NCBI RefSeq assembly: GCF_026247885.1 | Contig: NZ_CP110921.1 | Coordinates: 2,041,001-2,105,000 of the forward strand | DNA: 64,000 nt | Direction of reading: 5' to 3' | Source: Methylococcus mesophilus | GTDB taxonomy: Bacteria; Pseudomonadota; Gammaproteobacteria; Methylococcales; Methylococcaceae | Shown: piece after piece, positions 1 through 9,495 of the stretch | Position numbering within the stretch: the first letter of the stretch is position 1 | How the letters are laid out: each line of letters starts with the position of its first letter | Translations under genes and position numbers: made by a program | Notes under the pieces: model-generated | Told to the model about the DNA's origin: nothing | What the model saw: only the letters and a program-made list of their open reading frames with translations | Database searches by the model: none

Positions 1-2876
1 TCCTTGTAGCCGAGCGCGGGGTTGTCCACCTTGAGCCGGACGTACCAGGCCTTGAGGCTGGCCAGGGCGGAGGCGTGGCTGCGCCGCGTCGCTTCGCGGG
101 CGGCCAAGCCTTGGGCTTTCATGGCGGCACCCTGGGCTTCAACCGCCAGCCCGGCTTCTTCGGCCCTGACCGGCGGCGCCACCCAGTCCAGCCAGCCGAG
201 GTACCAGGGCAGGGCCGAAAGAGGGCTTGCTTCAGATACCCTCACCCCGTTCCAGTCATGCCGGGCCGTCCTGCCCGGCACCCTTTGGGCAAGTGCAAAT
301 CCGTTCCCGACGGATTTGTCCCAGAGGCGAGAGGGAGGAAATAGCGCCGGCTCCGCCTGGCTGGTGGTACTGGGCTTCGCGGGGATCAGCAGCTTCAGGG
401 TATGGCCGCTCGAGCCGGGCAGGGTCTTGACCCAGAACGACTGGAATACCTTGAGCGCGCCGGTCAGGCCGGGAGTCACGTCGTCGTAGGTGTCGTAACT
501 GGTGCCGTTCCAGATGGAGAAGCTCTTGGACATGAGGTTGCCGATCTGGGCCGCGACCGGTGTATAGACCGCAACGTCGTCGACCAGCAGCCGGACGTTG
601 GCCCAGTCGATGTCATAAGGCAGAGGATTACCCACCAGATTCATCAGGCCGGAGGCGCTTGCGGTACTGGTGAGGGTGATGGCGTAGCAGCCGTTGGCCG
701 AAGCGCAGTGGGCGCTGGCGGTTACCGGGGTGGCGCTGCCGTTGATAACGATGGAGCCGTTGGCAGGGTTGGCGCTGCTCTTGAGCCAGTAGCCGGTGCC
801 GGGGGCGACGGCATCGCCGGTGCCGGCGAACACGTAGGCGTCGGTGGCGGCGTCGCGGGTGTACAGGCCCCAGGTGTTGTCGTAGCTGGTGGTGGCCAGG
901 TTGGAGTAGGGGCTGTTGCCGCTATCGCCGAACGTGCCCGCCACCGTGGCCGAAGCCGGGACGCAGGGCGCCGCCACCATCTTCCACAGCGAGGTCGCCA
1001 ACGAGCCGGTGGCGGTGATGCCGGTGCCGAAAGCGCAAGGGAAGGTGTACATATAGGCCGAACCGGCGTTGGTGGCCGGGGAATCATCCGAATACGCACC
1101 CACCACGGCGGTGTTGCCCGAGATGGAGACGCTCGAGCCGAACCAATCGGATTCCGCCGGGTCGCTGGCCACGAGCTTCGCCTGCTGCGTCCAGGTGGCG
1201 CCGGAACGGGTAAAGACATAGGCCGAACCGGCGTTGAAAAGCGGAGAATCATCCCAATACGCACCCACCACGGCGGTGTCGCCCGAGACGGAGACGCTAT
1301 AGCCGAATCGATCGTCTGCCGCCGGGTCGCCGGCCACCAGTTTCGCCTGCTGCGTCCAGGCGCTGCCGGAGCGGGTAAAGACATAGGCCGAACCGGCGTC
1401 GGTGGCGGGGGAATCATCCCCATACGCGCCCACCACGGCGGTGTCGTCCGAGATGGAGACGCTCCAGCCGAAATAGTCGGATGCCGCCGCGTCGCTGGCC
1501 ACCAGTTTCGCCTGCTCCGTCCAGGCGCTGCCGGAGCGGGTAAAAATATAGGCCGAACCGGCGCTGCTGGCCGGGGAATCAGCCAGAATCGCACCCACCA
1601 CGGCCGTGTTGCCCGAGATGGAGACGCTAAAGCCGAACCAATCGGATGCCGCCGGGTCGCTGGCCACCAGTTTCGCCTGCTCCGTCCAGGCTGTGCCGGA
1701 GCGGATAAAGACATAGGCCGAACCGGCGTTGACAAGCGGGGCATCATCCTGATGTGCGCCAACCACGGCGGTGTCGCTCGAGACGGAGACGCTATAGCCG
1801 AACCAATCGTCTGTCGCCTGATCGCTGACCACCAGTTTCGCCTGCTCCGTCCAGGTGCTGCCGGAGCGGGTAAAGACATACGCCGAACCGGCGTTGGAAA
1901 GCGGGGAATCATCCCCATACGCGCCCACCACGGCGGTGTCGCCCGAGATGGAGACGCTCCAGCCGAAATAGTCGGATGCCGCTGCGTCGCTGGCCACCAG
2001 TTTCGCCTGCTGCGTCCAGGTGCTGCCGGAGCGGGTAAAGACATAGGCTGAACCGGCGTCGGTGGCGGGGGAGTCGTCGTAAGGCGCGCCGACCACGGCG
2101 GTATCGCCCGAGATCGAGACGCTATAGCCGAAATTATCGCTTCCACCCTGGTCGCTGGCGACCACTTTCTGTTCGCTGCTCACCAGCGGATCGACCACGA
2201 TCGGCCAGGCGGCGCCCTGGGCGTCAACGTGAATCTGCACGCCACCCTCGGCCAGGGCGAGATGGGCCGGCAGGGACTTGCCGGCGGCATCGACGACCTG
2301 CAGATCCTTGTAGTGCAGGACGGTGGCACCGGCGTCGTCGCGGAATTCGACGGCCCGACCGCCGGGGTCGAGCAAGGGCTTCAGGCCGCCCTCGATGGCC
2401 AGCCCAAGCACCAGGATATCGGCGCCGGGCGTGGGAGGTGCGGCCAGGGTGAAGCCCTGCTCCAGCCCTTCCGGACGATTCTCGTACCACTCCACAACGG
2501 CGCCGCGGCGGTATTCCAGCCGCTGCGCTGCCGCGACGGCTTCGGCCGGGGCCACGGGCCGGATCGCCTTCGAGGTGCCGTAGCCGGTGAGCTTCCTCCC
2601 CCACCGCCAGGCGGGCGAGGCTTTGGCATTCTCCAGCTTGCCCAGCGGGCCGACGGCGACCGCGCCTTGCTCGAAACGCAGCGCGAAGCCATGGTCCGAA
2701 TTGAGCGAGGCGTAGCCGCCTTCCGCCGCCTCGATCTTCCGCAGCTCCGCGCTCACCGCGGCCTTGAGTGCCGGAGGTATTTCAACCGGCTTTCCCGCCG
2801 CCCCTGCCCCAAAGACCGGCGCGCCGAGAGCCAGTACCAGCCCGATGGTCCGCAATAGCCGAAATCCGTCGCACAT
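1..2876 (-). CDS. FG-GAP repeat secreted surface protein (3' end beyond window)
   Basis: An open frame runs from the ATG at 2876 to the left edge without a stop, so the C-terminus is missing (about 958 codons visible). An AAGGAG ribosome site lies about 8 bases upstream. A signal peptide (residues 1-27) is followed by about 210 residues of unassigned sequence, then seven near-identical 55-residue units containing FGxSVSxSGxTAVVGA and AGSAYVFTRSG. These are FG-GAP (integrin alpha-type) repeats that normally form a beta-propeller. A domain of about 250 residues with paired Cys follows. The region near bases 238-342 is a dispersed palindromic element translated in frame. The visible end (residues after about 920) is Ala-rich, helical-looking linker. 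The protein is probably exported and adhesive or structural; its ligand is unknown. Large reading frames on the opposite strand are high-GC shadows. Confidence 0.85.
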   Translation of the reverse strand, partial: MCDGFRLLRTIGLVLALGAPVFGAGAAGKPVEIPPALKAAVSAELRKIEAAEGGYASLNSDHGFALRFEQGAVAVGPLGKLENAKASPAWRWGRKLTGYGTSKAIRPVAPAEAVAAAQRLEYRRGAVVEWYENRPEGLEQGFTLAAPPTPGADILVLGLAIEGGLKPLLDPGGRAVEFRDDAGATVLHYKDLQVVDAAGKSLPAHLALAEGGVQIHVDAQGAAWPIVVDPLVSSEQKVVASDQGGSDNFGYSVSISGDTAVVGAPYDDSPATDAGSAYVFTRSGSTWTQQAKLVASDAAASDYFGWSVSISGDTAVVGAYGDDSPLSNAGSAYVFTRSGSTWTEQAKLVVSDQATDDWFGYSVSVSSDTAVVGAHQDDAPLVNAGSAYVFIRSGTAWTEQAKLVASDPAASDWFGFSVSISGNTAVVGAILADSPASSAGSAYIFTRSGSAWTEQAKLVASDAAASDYFGWSVSISDDTAVVGAYGDDSPATDAGSAYVFTRSGSAWTQQAKLVAGDPAADDRFGYSVSVSGDTAVVGAYWDDSPLFNAGSAYVFTRSGATWTQQAKLVASDPAESDWFGSSVSISGNTAVVGAYSDDSPATNAGSAYMYTFPCAFGTGITATGSLATSLWKMVAAPCVPASATVAGTFGDSGNSPYSNLATTSYDNTWGLYTRDAATDAYVFAGTGDAVAPGTGYWLKSSANPANGSIVINGSATPVTASAHCASANGCYAITLTSTASASGLMNLVGNPLPYDIDWANVRLLVDDVAVYTPVAAQIGNLMSKSFSIWNGTSYDTYDDVTPGLTGALKVFQSFWVKTLPGSSGHTLKLLIPAKPSTTSQAEPALFPPSRLWDKSVGNGFALAQRVPGRTARHDWNGVRVSEASPLSALPWYLGWLDWVAPPVRAEEAGLAVEAQGAAMKAQGLAAREATRRSHASALASLKAWYVRLKVDNPALGYK
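238..342. repeat. Dispersed palindromic element, copy A (inside the FG-GAP gene)
   Basis: About 105 bases beginning ACCCTCACCC and ending GAGAGGGAGGAA, closely matching blocks at 10035-10139 and 12925-13040. It contains two internal hairpins: TGCCGGG/CCCGGCA, and AAATCCG (297-303) pairing with CGGATTT (311-317) around a 7-base loop. The outer ends (CCCTC / GAGGG) can also pair. The other two copies are intergenic; this one lies inside an open reading frame and adds about 35 codons without a stop. Confidence 0.8.
1041..2165 (-). repeat. Seven tandem 165-bp coding repeats (FG-GAP units)
   Basis: The same 165-base unit (55 codons) recurs seven times in one frame; the GAACCGGCGT core reappears at a constant 165-base spacing. 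Units differ by scattered substitutions, mainly in the acidic loop (YGDDSP, HQDDAP, ILADSP), where FG-GAP repeats usually bind calcium. The second and fifth units from the N-terminus are more alike than their neighbours, suggesting duplication of multi-unit blocks. The array is coding, not CRISPR or intergenic. Confidence 0.85.
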
Positions 2877-3278
2877 ACCCGAGGTCTCCTTATTTGAAGT
2901 TTGTACCGGGAAAACAATGCGAGAGGAATGCAATAAGTGATTTAGAAAAAATATATACAAACAGCTACTTGAGAGGCTAGCCCAGGCTGCGGGGTTTTTC
3001 AAGGGAGGCGGCGAGACGCTATTCTCGCCGATAGACACCCGGCTTGCGCCGTAGAATATTGATTTACATAAACGTTAATAACACATAGCACAAAACTCAA
3101 ACGACGCGCCTCGTAACCGTTCAATCCCCTGGGCGCGCGGGCCTCCCGCCCGCTGAAGATGCGGCCAAGATGGCCGCGATCCCAGCAAAAAAGGCAAGGG
3201 TATGAACGGTTACTGCCCCCTACCACGAATCCGACGCGTGCTACTCTTGTTCGACAAATTCCCCCGACCGCACGATAC
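2877..3278. other. Intergenic region between divergent genes
   Basis: About 400 bases separating the divergently transcribed FG-GAP and MoxR genes. The part near 2925-2970 and 3055-3100 is AT-rich compared with the surroundings and is the likely site of both promoters, but I cannot assign -35/-10 boxes with confidence. No RNA gene or repeat seen. Confidence 0.5.
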
Positions 3279-4190
3279 ATGGACCCCGCTTTCTCCCGCC
3301 TGCTCGACACCGCCAATTCCGTCATCCTCGGCAAGGAACAGCCCATCCGCCTGTGCGTCTGCTGCCTGCTGGCGCGGGGCCATCTGCTGATCGAGGACGT
3401 GCCGGGGGTCGGCAAGACCACGCTGGCACGCACCCTGGCGGCGCTGCTCGGCCTGAAATACCAGCGCATCCAGTTCACCAGCGATCTGTTGCCGGCCGAC
3501 GTGCTGGGCTCTTCGATCTACGACGCCGCCACCCACAGCTTCCGCTTCCATCCCGGCCCGGTGTTCAATCCCATGGTGCTGGCGGACGAGATCAACCGCT
3601 CCACGCCCAGGGCACAGAGCGCACTGCTGGAGGCCATGGAGGAACGGCAGGTGACGGTGGAGGGCGAGACCCGGCCGCTGCCCGAGCCGTTCTTCGTGAT
3701 CGCCACCCAGAACCCGAACACCCAGATCGGGACCTTCCCTTTGCCGGAATCCCAGCTCGACCGCTTCCTGATGCGGATCGAGCTGGGCTACCCCGATGCC
3801 CGTGCCGAACGCGAGCTGCTGATGGGGGAAGAACGCTATGCCCTGCTGCCGCAGTTGCCGGTCTGCCTGCCGGCGGAGGAACTGCTGACGCTGCAGAGCC
3901 GCGTCCGCGACGTTCATGCCTCGCCCGCCCTGCTGGACTATGTGCAGGCGCTGCTCCATTTCAGCCGGGAATCGCCGCTCTATCAGGGCGGGCTGTCGCC
4001 GCGGGCGGGGCTGGCCCTGCTGCACGCCGCCAAGGCCTGGGCGCTGATGGACGGACGTGCGGCGGTGCTGCCCGAGGACATCCAGGCCGTCCTGCCGCCC
4101 GTAGCCGGCCACCGGCTGAAACTCGCGTCGGGCGGAGGCGGCGTGGCCGAAGCCGTCGCGCCGCTGCTGCGGGACGTCGCCATTCCCTGA
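3279..4190 (+). CDS. MoxR-family AAA+ ATPase
   Basis: 303 residues. The start is taken at the ATG at 3279 because family proteins begin just before the helix preceding the P-loop; an in-frame upstream start would add 40 residues unlike the family. Walker A is GVGKTT (residues 44-49), Walker B is VLADEIN (about 100-106) and sensor 1 is ATQNP (142-146), so the ATPase core is complete. MoxR ATPases act as chaperones for metal-centre insertion or complex assembly, usually with VWA or DUF58 partners. The next two genes, a DUF58 protein and a transglutaminase-like membrane protein, are the classic MoxR-DUF58-TgpA arrangement. The client is unknown. No clear Shine-Dalgarno sequence precedes the start. 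Confidence 0.9.
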   Translation: MDPAFSRLLDTANSVILGKEQPIRLCVCCLLARGHLLIEDVPGVGKTTLARTLAALLGLKYQRIQFTSDLLPADVLGSSIYDAATHSFRFHPGPVFNPMVLADEINRSTPRAQSALLEAMEERQVTVEGETRPLPEPFFVIATQNPNTQIGTFPLPESQLDRFLMRIELGYPDARAERELLMGEERYALLPQLPVCLPAEELLTLQSRVRDVHASPALLDYVQALLHFSRESPLYQGGLSPRAGLALLHAAKAWALMDGRAAVLPEDIQAVLPPVAGHRLKLASGGGGVAEAVAPLLRDVAIP

Positions 4191-4203
4191 GGATGAGCGC
4201 GCG

Positions 4204-5169
4204 ATGATTTCCGTGCCGATAGAGTGGAAGGAGCGCTTCGACCTCCGCCGCTTCTTCCGGGGCGAGAAGGCGGTGGACGGGCCGATCCGCCTCACCCACC
4301 GCCGCGTGTTCATCGCCCCCAACCGGCGCGGCTTCGGACTGGCCGTGCTGCTGGCCATCCAGTTCCTGGCCGCCATCAATTACAGCAACAACCTGGCCTT
4401 CATCCTGACCTTCCTGCTGGCCGGCATCGCCATGCAGTCCACGCTGTACGCGTTCCGCAACCTGGCGGGGCTGAGCGTGCGCCGCGGCAAGGCGCCGCCG
4501 GTGTTCGTCGGTGAACCCGCGCGCTTCGAGCTGCATCTGGACAATCCTTCCCGCATCCACCGGCACGGCCTCAGCGCCCGGCTTGCCGGCGCTGCAACGA
4601 CGATCCGTTTCGACGTCTCTCCGGAATCCACGGCCACACTGACGCTGCACGCCGAAACCGAAACGCGCGGCTGGCTGCCGCTGCCCACGGTGACTTTCGA
4701 TACTTCGTTTCCGCTCGGATGGTTCCGCGCCTGGTCGCCGATCAACCTGCGCCAACGGGCCCTGGTCTATCCCCGCCCCGCCCCCGCGGGGATCGAACCG
4801 CCTGCGATCCCCGAGCCGGGCAGCGGTACGCGATTAAGCCACAGCGAGGAGGAGGATTTTTACGGCTTCTCCGGCTACCGGCCGGGCGATCCGCTGAAGC
4901 GCATCCACTGGAAGGGGGTGGCGAAGGGCCAGGGGGTGCACGTCAAACAGTACGCCGGCGGCGGCACGGCGGAGCTGGCTCTGGACTGGCAATACACGCC
5001 CGGCGCCGACGTCGAGGCCCGGCTGTCCCGCCTATGCCGCTGGGTACTGGACGCCGAGGCGGCGGGCACGCCCTATAGCCTGCGACTGCCCGGCGTCGTG
5101 ATCGAGAAAGGCCGGGGTGAAGCCCATCGGGCCCACTGCCTGGAAGCGCTGGCGTTGTTCGGCACATGA
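4204..5169 (+). CDS. DUF58 membrane protein, MoxR partner
   Basis: 321 residues. Two membrane helices at about 44-60 and 63-80 are followed by a soluble domain. The DUF58 signature GYRPGDPLKRIHWKG is at 224-238, with a following VKQY. It starts 13 bases after the MoxR gene and its stop overlaps the next start (ATGA, 5166-5169), which implies translational coupling. DUF58 proteins are thought to have a VWA-like fold and to work with MoxR ATPases; the biochemical role is not established. Confidence 0.88.
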   Translation: MISVPIEWKERFDLRRFFRGEKAVDGPIRLTHRRVFIAPNRRGFGLAVLLAIQFLAAINYSNNLAFILTFLLAGIAMQSTLYAFRNLAGLSVRRGKAPPVFVGEPARFELHLDNPSRIHRHGLSARLAGAATTIRFDVSPESTATLTLHAETETRGWLPLPTVTFDTSFPLGWFRAWSPINLRQRALVYPRPAPAGIEPPAIPEPGSGTRLSHSEEEDFYGFSGYRPGDPLKRIHWKGVAKGQGVHVKQYAGGGTAELALDWQYTPGADVEARLSRLCRWVLDAEAAGTPYSLRLPGVVIEKGRGEAHRAHCLEALALFGT

Positions 5170-7151
5170 CCCACCCTCCCCTCCCATCCGAACTCCTCCG
5201 GCGCAACCTGCCGCTGCTTTGCGCGGCCCTGGCGCTGGTGGTGAGCCCGCATGCGGCCGATCTGCCGCTCGACATCCCCGGGTTCGTCTGGCTGGCCTGC
5301 GGCTGGCGCCTGGCGGCGCTTTACCGCAAGGCGCCCCTGCCTTCCCGGATCAGCCTGTTCCTGCTGACCCTGGCCGGGGCGGGGCTGGTTTATGTGCACT
5401 TCCACAAGTTCTACGGACGGGAGGGCGGTACCGCCCTGTTCCTGGTCGGACTGGGCCTCAAGCTGCTCGAAATGCGCAGCCTGCGCGACCTGTACCTGGT
5501 GATTTACCTGGCGCTGTTCGTCGCAGTCACCGAATACCTGTTCTCCCAGAGCATCCCCATCGCCGCTTATACCTTAGGGGTCGTCACGCTGTTGATGAGT
5601 TGCCTGATCGGCTTGAACGGCGGGGAGAGCCTCAGCCTCGCCGGCCGGCTGCGCCTCGGTGCGAAGATGGTGATGCAGGCCGTTCCGGTCATGGTGGTGC
5701 TGTTCCTGTTCCTGCCCCGCATCGCCGGCCCTTTGTGGAAGCTGCCGGAGGATGAACCCGGCGGCAGGACCGGCTTGAGCGACTCCATGGAGCCCGGCGC
5801 GATCAGCCGGCTCGGGCTGTCGCGGGAAACCGCCTTCCGCGTCGACTTCGAAGGCGCCCTGCCGCCGCCGCAGGAGCGCTACTGGCGCGGCCCGGTGTTC
5901 TGGCAGTACGACGGGCGCCGCTGGACCGCCGGCTACGACGAACCGCTCCCGGCCCGGCGTCCGCCGCAAGCGGCCGGAGCAAGCTACCGCTACGCCCTCA
6001 CCCTGGAGCCGCAACGGCGGCGCTGGGTGTTTCCGCTGGAGACCCTGGAAACCTTCCCCGCCGAGCTGACGCGCGTCGAGGACGGATTTCTCCTGGCCGC
6101 GGAACCGATCCGCGAGCGCCGGCGCTACGTCCTGTCTTCGCGTCCGGCGGCGATTTTCGACGCATTGAGCGAGGGCGAACGGCGGCGCGCCTTACAGATT
6201 CCGGGCATGCCCGACGAACGGGTACGGGAGCTGGTCAACGGCTGGCTGCTGGAGAACCCGTCCGCCGAAGCCATGGCCCAAAAGGCGCTGCGCCATTTCC
6301 GCGAGGAACCGTTCATCTACTCCCTGCGTCCGCCAGCCATCGCGGGCGATCCGGTCGCCGGCTTCCTGTTCGACACCCGGCGCGGCTTCTGCGAGCACTA
6401 TGCCGGCGCCTTCGTCTACCTGATGCGGGTCGCCGGCGTCCCGGCGCGGGTGGTCACCGGCTACCAGGGCGGACACTGGAACCCGGTGGGACATTTCCTG
6501 GAAGTCGCCCAGGCCGATGCCCACGCCTGGGCGGAAATCTGGATCGACGGCGACGGCTGGACCCGCTTCGATCCCACCGCCGCGGTCGCACCGGAGCGTA
6601 TCGAGCGTGAACTGGAATTCGCGGCCGGCGCCGACGGCGCGGTGGTGTTCGCCAGCCCGGTGGCGCAGGCATTGGGGGACCGTCTGTCCAGCCTGCGCGG
6701 CCTGATGCGCGAGGCCGGCCTGATGTGGGACGCGGTCGACCACGCCTGGGTGCAGTGGGTGCTGGCCTACGGTCCGGAGGACCAGGGCCGGTTTCTGGAG
6801 CGCTTAGGGGTCGTCGACTGGAACCGCCTGGTTTATTGGCTGACCGGCCTGCTCGGGCTCCTCGCCCTGATCTCCTTCGCCCTGCTATGGCCGCGCAGCC
6901 GGCCTGTCGCCGATCCGGCCCTGCGACTCTACCTACGGGTCGCCGGAAAGCTCGAACGCCAGGGACTCGTCCGCGCGCCCGCCGAAGGCATGCGCGATTT
7001 CGCGACCCGCGTCGCCCAAACCCGGCCCGACCTGGCCGAACCCTTCGGCCGATTCACCGCGCTGTTCCTAGCCATCCGCTACGGCGGCAGGGTCCAACCC
7101 GCCGCGCTCGAACGCCTGAAGGCGCTGGGGCGGGAAATCCCGTCACGCTAG
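5166..7151 (+). CDS. TgpA-like membrane transglutaminase (DUF3488-transglutaminase core)
   Basis: 661 residues. An N-terminal bundle of membrane helices (about 15-190) precedes a periplasmic transglutaminase-like domain with an intact triad: Cys409 in RRGFCEHYA, His453 in DAHAWAE and Asp469 in RFDPT. A further helix lies near 553-574 and a C-terminal cytosolic tail follows. This is the layout of Pseudomonas TgpA, an essential inner-membrane protein with transglutaminase activity whose physiological substrate is unclear. It is last in the MoxR-DUF58 operon, and its 3' end overlaps the convergent cobS by 9 bases (7143-7151). Confidence 0.9.
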   Translation: MTHPPLPSELLRRNLPLLCAALALVVSPHAADLPLDIPGFVWLACGWRLAALYRKAPLPSRISLFLLTLAGAGLVYVHFHKFYGREGGTALFLVGLGLKLLEMRSLRDLYLVIYLALFVAVTEYLFSQSIPIAAYTLGVVTLLMSCLIGLNGGESLSLAGRLRLGAKMVMQAVPVMVVLFLFLPRIAGPLWKLPEDEPGGRTGLSDSMEPGAISRLGLSRETAFRVDFEGALPPPQERYWRGPVFWQYDGRRWTAGYDEPLPARRPPQAAGASYRYALTLEPQRRRWVFPLETLETFPAELTRVEDGFLLAAEPIRERRRYVLSSRPAAIFDALSEGERRRALQIPGMPDERVRELVNGWLLENPSAEAMAQKALRHFREEPFIYSLRPPAIAGDPVAGFLFDTRRGFCEHYAGAFVYLMRVAGVPARVVTGYQGGHWNPVGHFLEVAQADAHAWAEIWIDGDGWTRFDPTAAVAPERIERELEFAAGADGAVVFASPVAQALGDRLSSLRGLMREAGLMWDAVDHAWVQWVLAYGPEDQGRFLERLGVVDWNRLVYWLTGLLGLLALISFALLWPRSRPVADPALRLYLRVAGKLERQGLVRAPAEGMRDFATRVAQTRPDLAEPFGRFTALFLAIRYGGRVQPAALERLKALGREIPSR

Positions 7152-7868
7152 CGCGGCAGCCACCAGCACCGCGGCTTCGGCGATCTCGATGCTGGCGCCG
7201 AGGGTATCGCCGGTGCAGCCGCCGAGGCGGCGCAGCATCATGGCCCGCAAGGTCCAGGCGGCCGCGGCGACCGCGAGTAGGGGCCAGGGCCCGAGCGCCG
7301 CCAGCATCGCCGCCGCGAACAGCACGGCAAAAAGGGCCGGCCGCCGCGGCAGATTCTCCGCCAAAGGGCCGCCCAGCCCGCCTTTGCGCACATAGGGCGT
7401 AGTGAGCAGGAGGGCCGGAACCAGCCCGCGCGCGGCCGCCGGCGCGACGAGCAGCGGCAGCCAGGTGAACCGGCCAGACAGATCGACGAGCGCGCCGAAT
7501 TTCACCAGCAACAGCAGGACGACGACGGCGACGGCGATCGGCCCGGAGCGGGGGTCCTTCATGATTTCCAGGCTGCGCTCCGCATCGCCGTGGCCACCCA
7601 CCCAGGCGTCGGCGCTGTCGGCAAGGCCATCGATATGCAGCCCGCCGGTGACGAGCACCCAGAGCAGCAATACCAAAGCCGAAGCCAGTGCGGGCCCGGC
7701 ATCCTGCAGCAGCAGCCGGGCGGCCAGCAGGATCGCGCCGATCAACAGCCCCACGGCGGGATAGAACACGACCGACCGGCCCAGAGCGCGCGGGGAGAAA
7801 TCCACAGCGCGCGGCACCGGCAGACGGGTCAGGAACTGCACAGCCAGCCAGAAAGGCGAAAGGTTCAA
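7143..7868 (-). CDS. cobS: Adenosylcobinamide-GDP ribazoletransferase (cobalamin synthase)
   Basis: 241 residues, highly hydrophobic with several membrane helices. It joins adenosylcobinamide-GDP to alpha-ribazole (or its phosphate) to make adenosylcobalamin (phosphate) in the inner membrane. Family hallmarks are the N-terminal FWLAVQFLTRLPVP, the GGLHIDGLADSADAW metal-binding segment (about 75-89) and KDPRSGPIA. The start is a TTG at 7868 that overlaps the cobC stop as TTGA; no better start gives family-like sequence. It is the last gene of the cobU-T-C-S operon. Confidence 0.92.
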   Translation of the reverse strand: MNLSPFWLAVQFLTRLPVPRAVDFSPRALGRSVVFYPAVGLLIGAILLAARLLLQDAGPALASALVLLLWVLVTGGLHIDGLADSADAWVGGHGDAERSLEIMKDPRSGPIAVAVVVLLLLVKFGALVDLSGRFTWLPLLVAPAAARGLVPALLLTTPYVRKGGLGGPLAENLPRRPALFAVLFAAAMLAALGPWPLLAVAAAAWTLRAMMLRRLGGCTGDTLGASIEIAEAAVLVAAALA

Positions 7869-8458
7869 GGCCGCCCTCCGTGGAACACCAGCCGCGGCGC
7901 TTCCGCGCCGTCGCGGACGATGCGGCTCAGGCAGGCAGGGGGAACGTCGATCCCGAACAGGCGAGTCGCGGGGAACTCCAGCACCCGGCGCAGGACGGCG
8001 CGGATGGTGCCGGCGTGGGCCACCAGCAGCCAGTGCCGCTCGCCGGGCAGGTCCAGCAACTCCTCCCAGGCTGCGGCCACGCGGCGCTCGAAATCCGGGT
8101 AATGCTCGCCGCCCGGCGCGGGGTTGCAGTCCGGACGGCACTGGAAGTCCAGCAATTGCTCGCCGTAACGGTCGTACAATTCCGACCAGGGCCGCCCTTC
8201 CCATTCGCCGAAGCCCAGTTCGCTGAAGCGCTCGTCGACCCGGAGCTCCACGCCGAGCCGCCCCGCCAGTTCGCCGGCGAATTCGGCACACCGCAGGAGT
8301 GGCGATGTGGCGATGCCGGTCCAGGGCGGACGCTCCGGCAGCATCGCCCGCATCTGCGACCAGCCACGGGCATTGAGGGGGACATCGCATCCCCGGCCCA
8401 GGCACAGGCCGCCATCGACCTCGCCGTGACGCAGCAGATCGACGGTAACGCGGTTCAT
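7865..8458 (-). CDS. cobC: Histidine phosphatase, alpha-ribazole phosphatase type
   Basis: 197 residues of the phosphoglycerate-mutase-like superfamily. The catalytic RHGE motif is at residues 10-13 and the second histidine lies in the HAGTIRAVL segment. In the nucleotide-loop pathway the enzyme removes phosphate from alpha-ribazole-5'-phosphate or from cobalamin phosphate. Position between cobT and cobS, with 4-base overlaps on both sides (ATGA upstream, TTGA downstream), supports the cobC assignment over a generic phosphatase. Confidence 0.88.
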   Translation of the reverse strand: MNRVTVDLLRHGEVDGGLCLGRGCDVPLNARGWSQMRAMLPERPPWTGIATSPLLRCAEFAGELAGRLGVELRVDERFSELGFGEWEGRPWSELYDRYGEQLLDFQCRPDCNPAPGGEHYPDFERRVAAAWEELLDLPGERHWLLVAHAGTIRAVLRRVLEFPATRLFGIDVPPACLSRIVRDGAEAPRLVFHGGRP

Positions 8459-9495
8459 CCGCCCGACACCCCGGCCTCGGCGAAAGTCGCCATCTCGTTG
8501 TGCAGGGCACAGGCCGCCCGCAAGAGCGGCACGGCCACCGCCGCCCCGCTGCCTTCGCCCAGCCGCATGCCCAGATCGATCAGCGGCTCGCCGCCCAGCG
8601 CCTCAAGCACCAGGCGATGGCCCGGCTCGGCCGAGCGGTGGGCGTAGAGGAACCAGTCCGCGCAGGCCGGCTGCATGCGGACCGCCAACAGGGCGGCGAC
8701 CGTCGCGATGAAACCGTCCACCAGCACCGGAATCGAGGCCGCTGCAGCGGCGAGATAGGCGCCGGTCAACGCGGCGATCTCGAATCCCCCCAGGCGGCGG
8801 AGGATTTCCGCCGGATCACGCAGGGCTTCCCCGTGCAACCGCAAGGCCGTTTCGATCACCTCGCATTTGTGGCGGACGCCGGCGCCGTCGAGCCCGGTGC
8901 CGGGACCGGCCAGCCGGTCCGGCCCGACGCCGAGCAGAGCGCAGGCGAGTGCCGCGGCGGAGGTGGTATTGGCGATGCCCATTTCGCCGCCGATGAAAAG
9001 CTGCGCGCCGTGGCGCTCTGCGCGCGAGGCCGCTTCCGCGCCGGCCGCCAGCGCCCGGTCGCGCTGGGCTTCCGACATGGCGGCCGCGCGGGTGAAGTTG
9101 GCGGTACCGCTGCCGGCGCGGGCGTCGACGATGCCGGGGCTTGCGAGCGGCTCGGCGACGCCGGCGTCGACCACCTCCAGCACCGCACCGATCTGCCGCG
9201 CCAGGACGCTGACGGCGGCGCCTCCCGCCACGAACACACGGCACATCTCCCGCGTGACCGACTGGGGATAGGCGGAAACGCCCTCCTCGGCGACGCCATG
9301 GTCGGCGGCGAACACGCTGATCCAGACCCGCTCCAGCGACGGCCGCCCGCTCGCCTGCATGGCGGCCAGGCGCACCGCCAGGTTTTCCAGACGGCCCAGC
9401 GATCCCGGCGGTTTGGTGAGTTCGGCCTGCCGCTGCAAGCCTCGGCGGAATGCTTCGGCGCAGGGCGGCGCGATATTGGGGACTATCCAGCTCAT
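8455..9495 (-). CDS. cobT: Nicotinate-nucleotide--dimethylbenzimidazole phosphoribosyltransferase
   Basis: 346 residues, normal for CobT. It activates the lower base (5,6-dimethylbenzimidazole) as alpha-ribazole phosphate, using nicotinate mononucleotide. Visible hallmarks are [12 protein letters not shown] near the N-terminus, [17 protein letters not shown], and [15 protein letters not shown], with a glutamate near the C-terminal GEGSGAA segment. The ATG at 9495 overlaps the cobU stop by 4 bases. An in-frame upstream extension exists, but it lies entirely within cobU and is not family sequence. Confidence 0.94.
   Translation of the reverse strand: MSWIVPNIAPPCAEAFRRGLQRQAELTKPPGSLGRLENLAVRLAAMQASGRPSLERVWISVFAADHGVAEEGVSAYPQSVTREMCRVFVAGGAAVSVLARQIGAVLEVVDAGVAEPLASPGIVDARAGSGTANFTRAAAMSEAQRDRALAAGAEAASRAERHGAQLFIGGEMGIANTTSAAALACALLGVGPDRLAGPGTGLDGAGVRHKCEVIETALRLHGEALRDPAEILRRLGGFEIAALTGAYLAAAAASIPVLVDGFIATVAALLAVRMQPACADWFLYAHRSAEPGHRLVLEALGGEPLIDLGMRLGEGSGAAVAVPLLRAACALHNEMATFAEAGVSGG

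Noticed and set aside
402-2051. A 549-codon open frame on the + strand
   Set aside because: It is antisense to the FG-GAP repeat array; its repetitive Gly/Arg/His-rich translation is a high-GC mirror of the real - strand gene.
1041-2165. CRISPR array
   Set aside because: The repeats are 165 bp, coding, without unique spacers, and no cas genes are nearby.
4785-4815. tRNA-like GGGGATCGAACC string
   Set aside because: It lies inside the DUF58 coding sequence and cannot be extended into an acceptor stem or cloverleaf.
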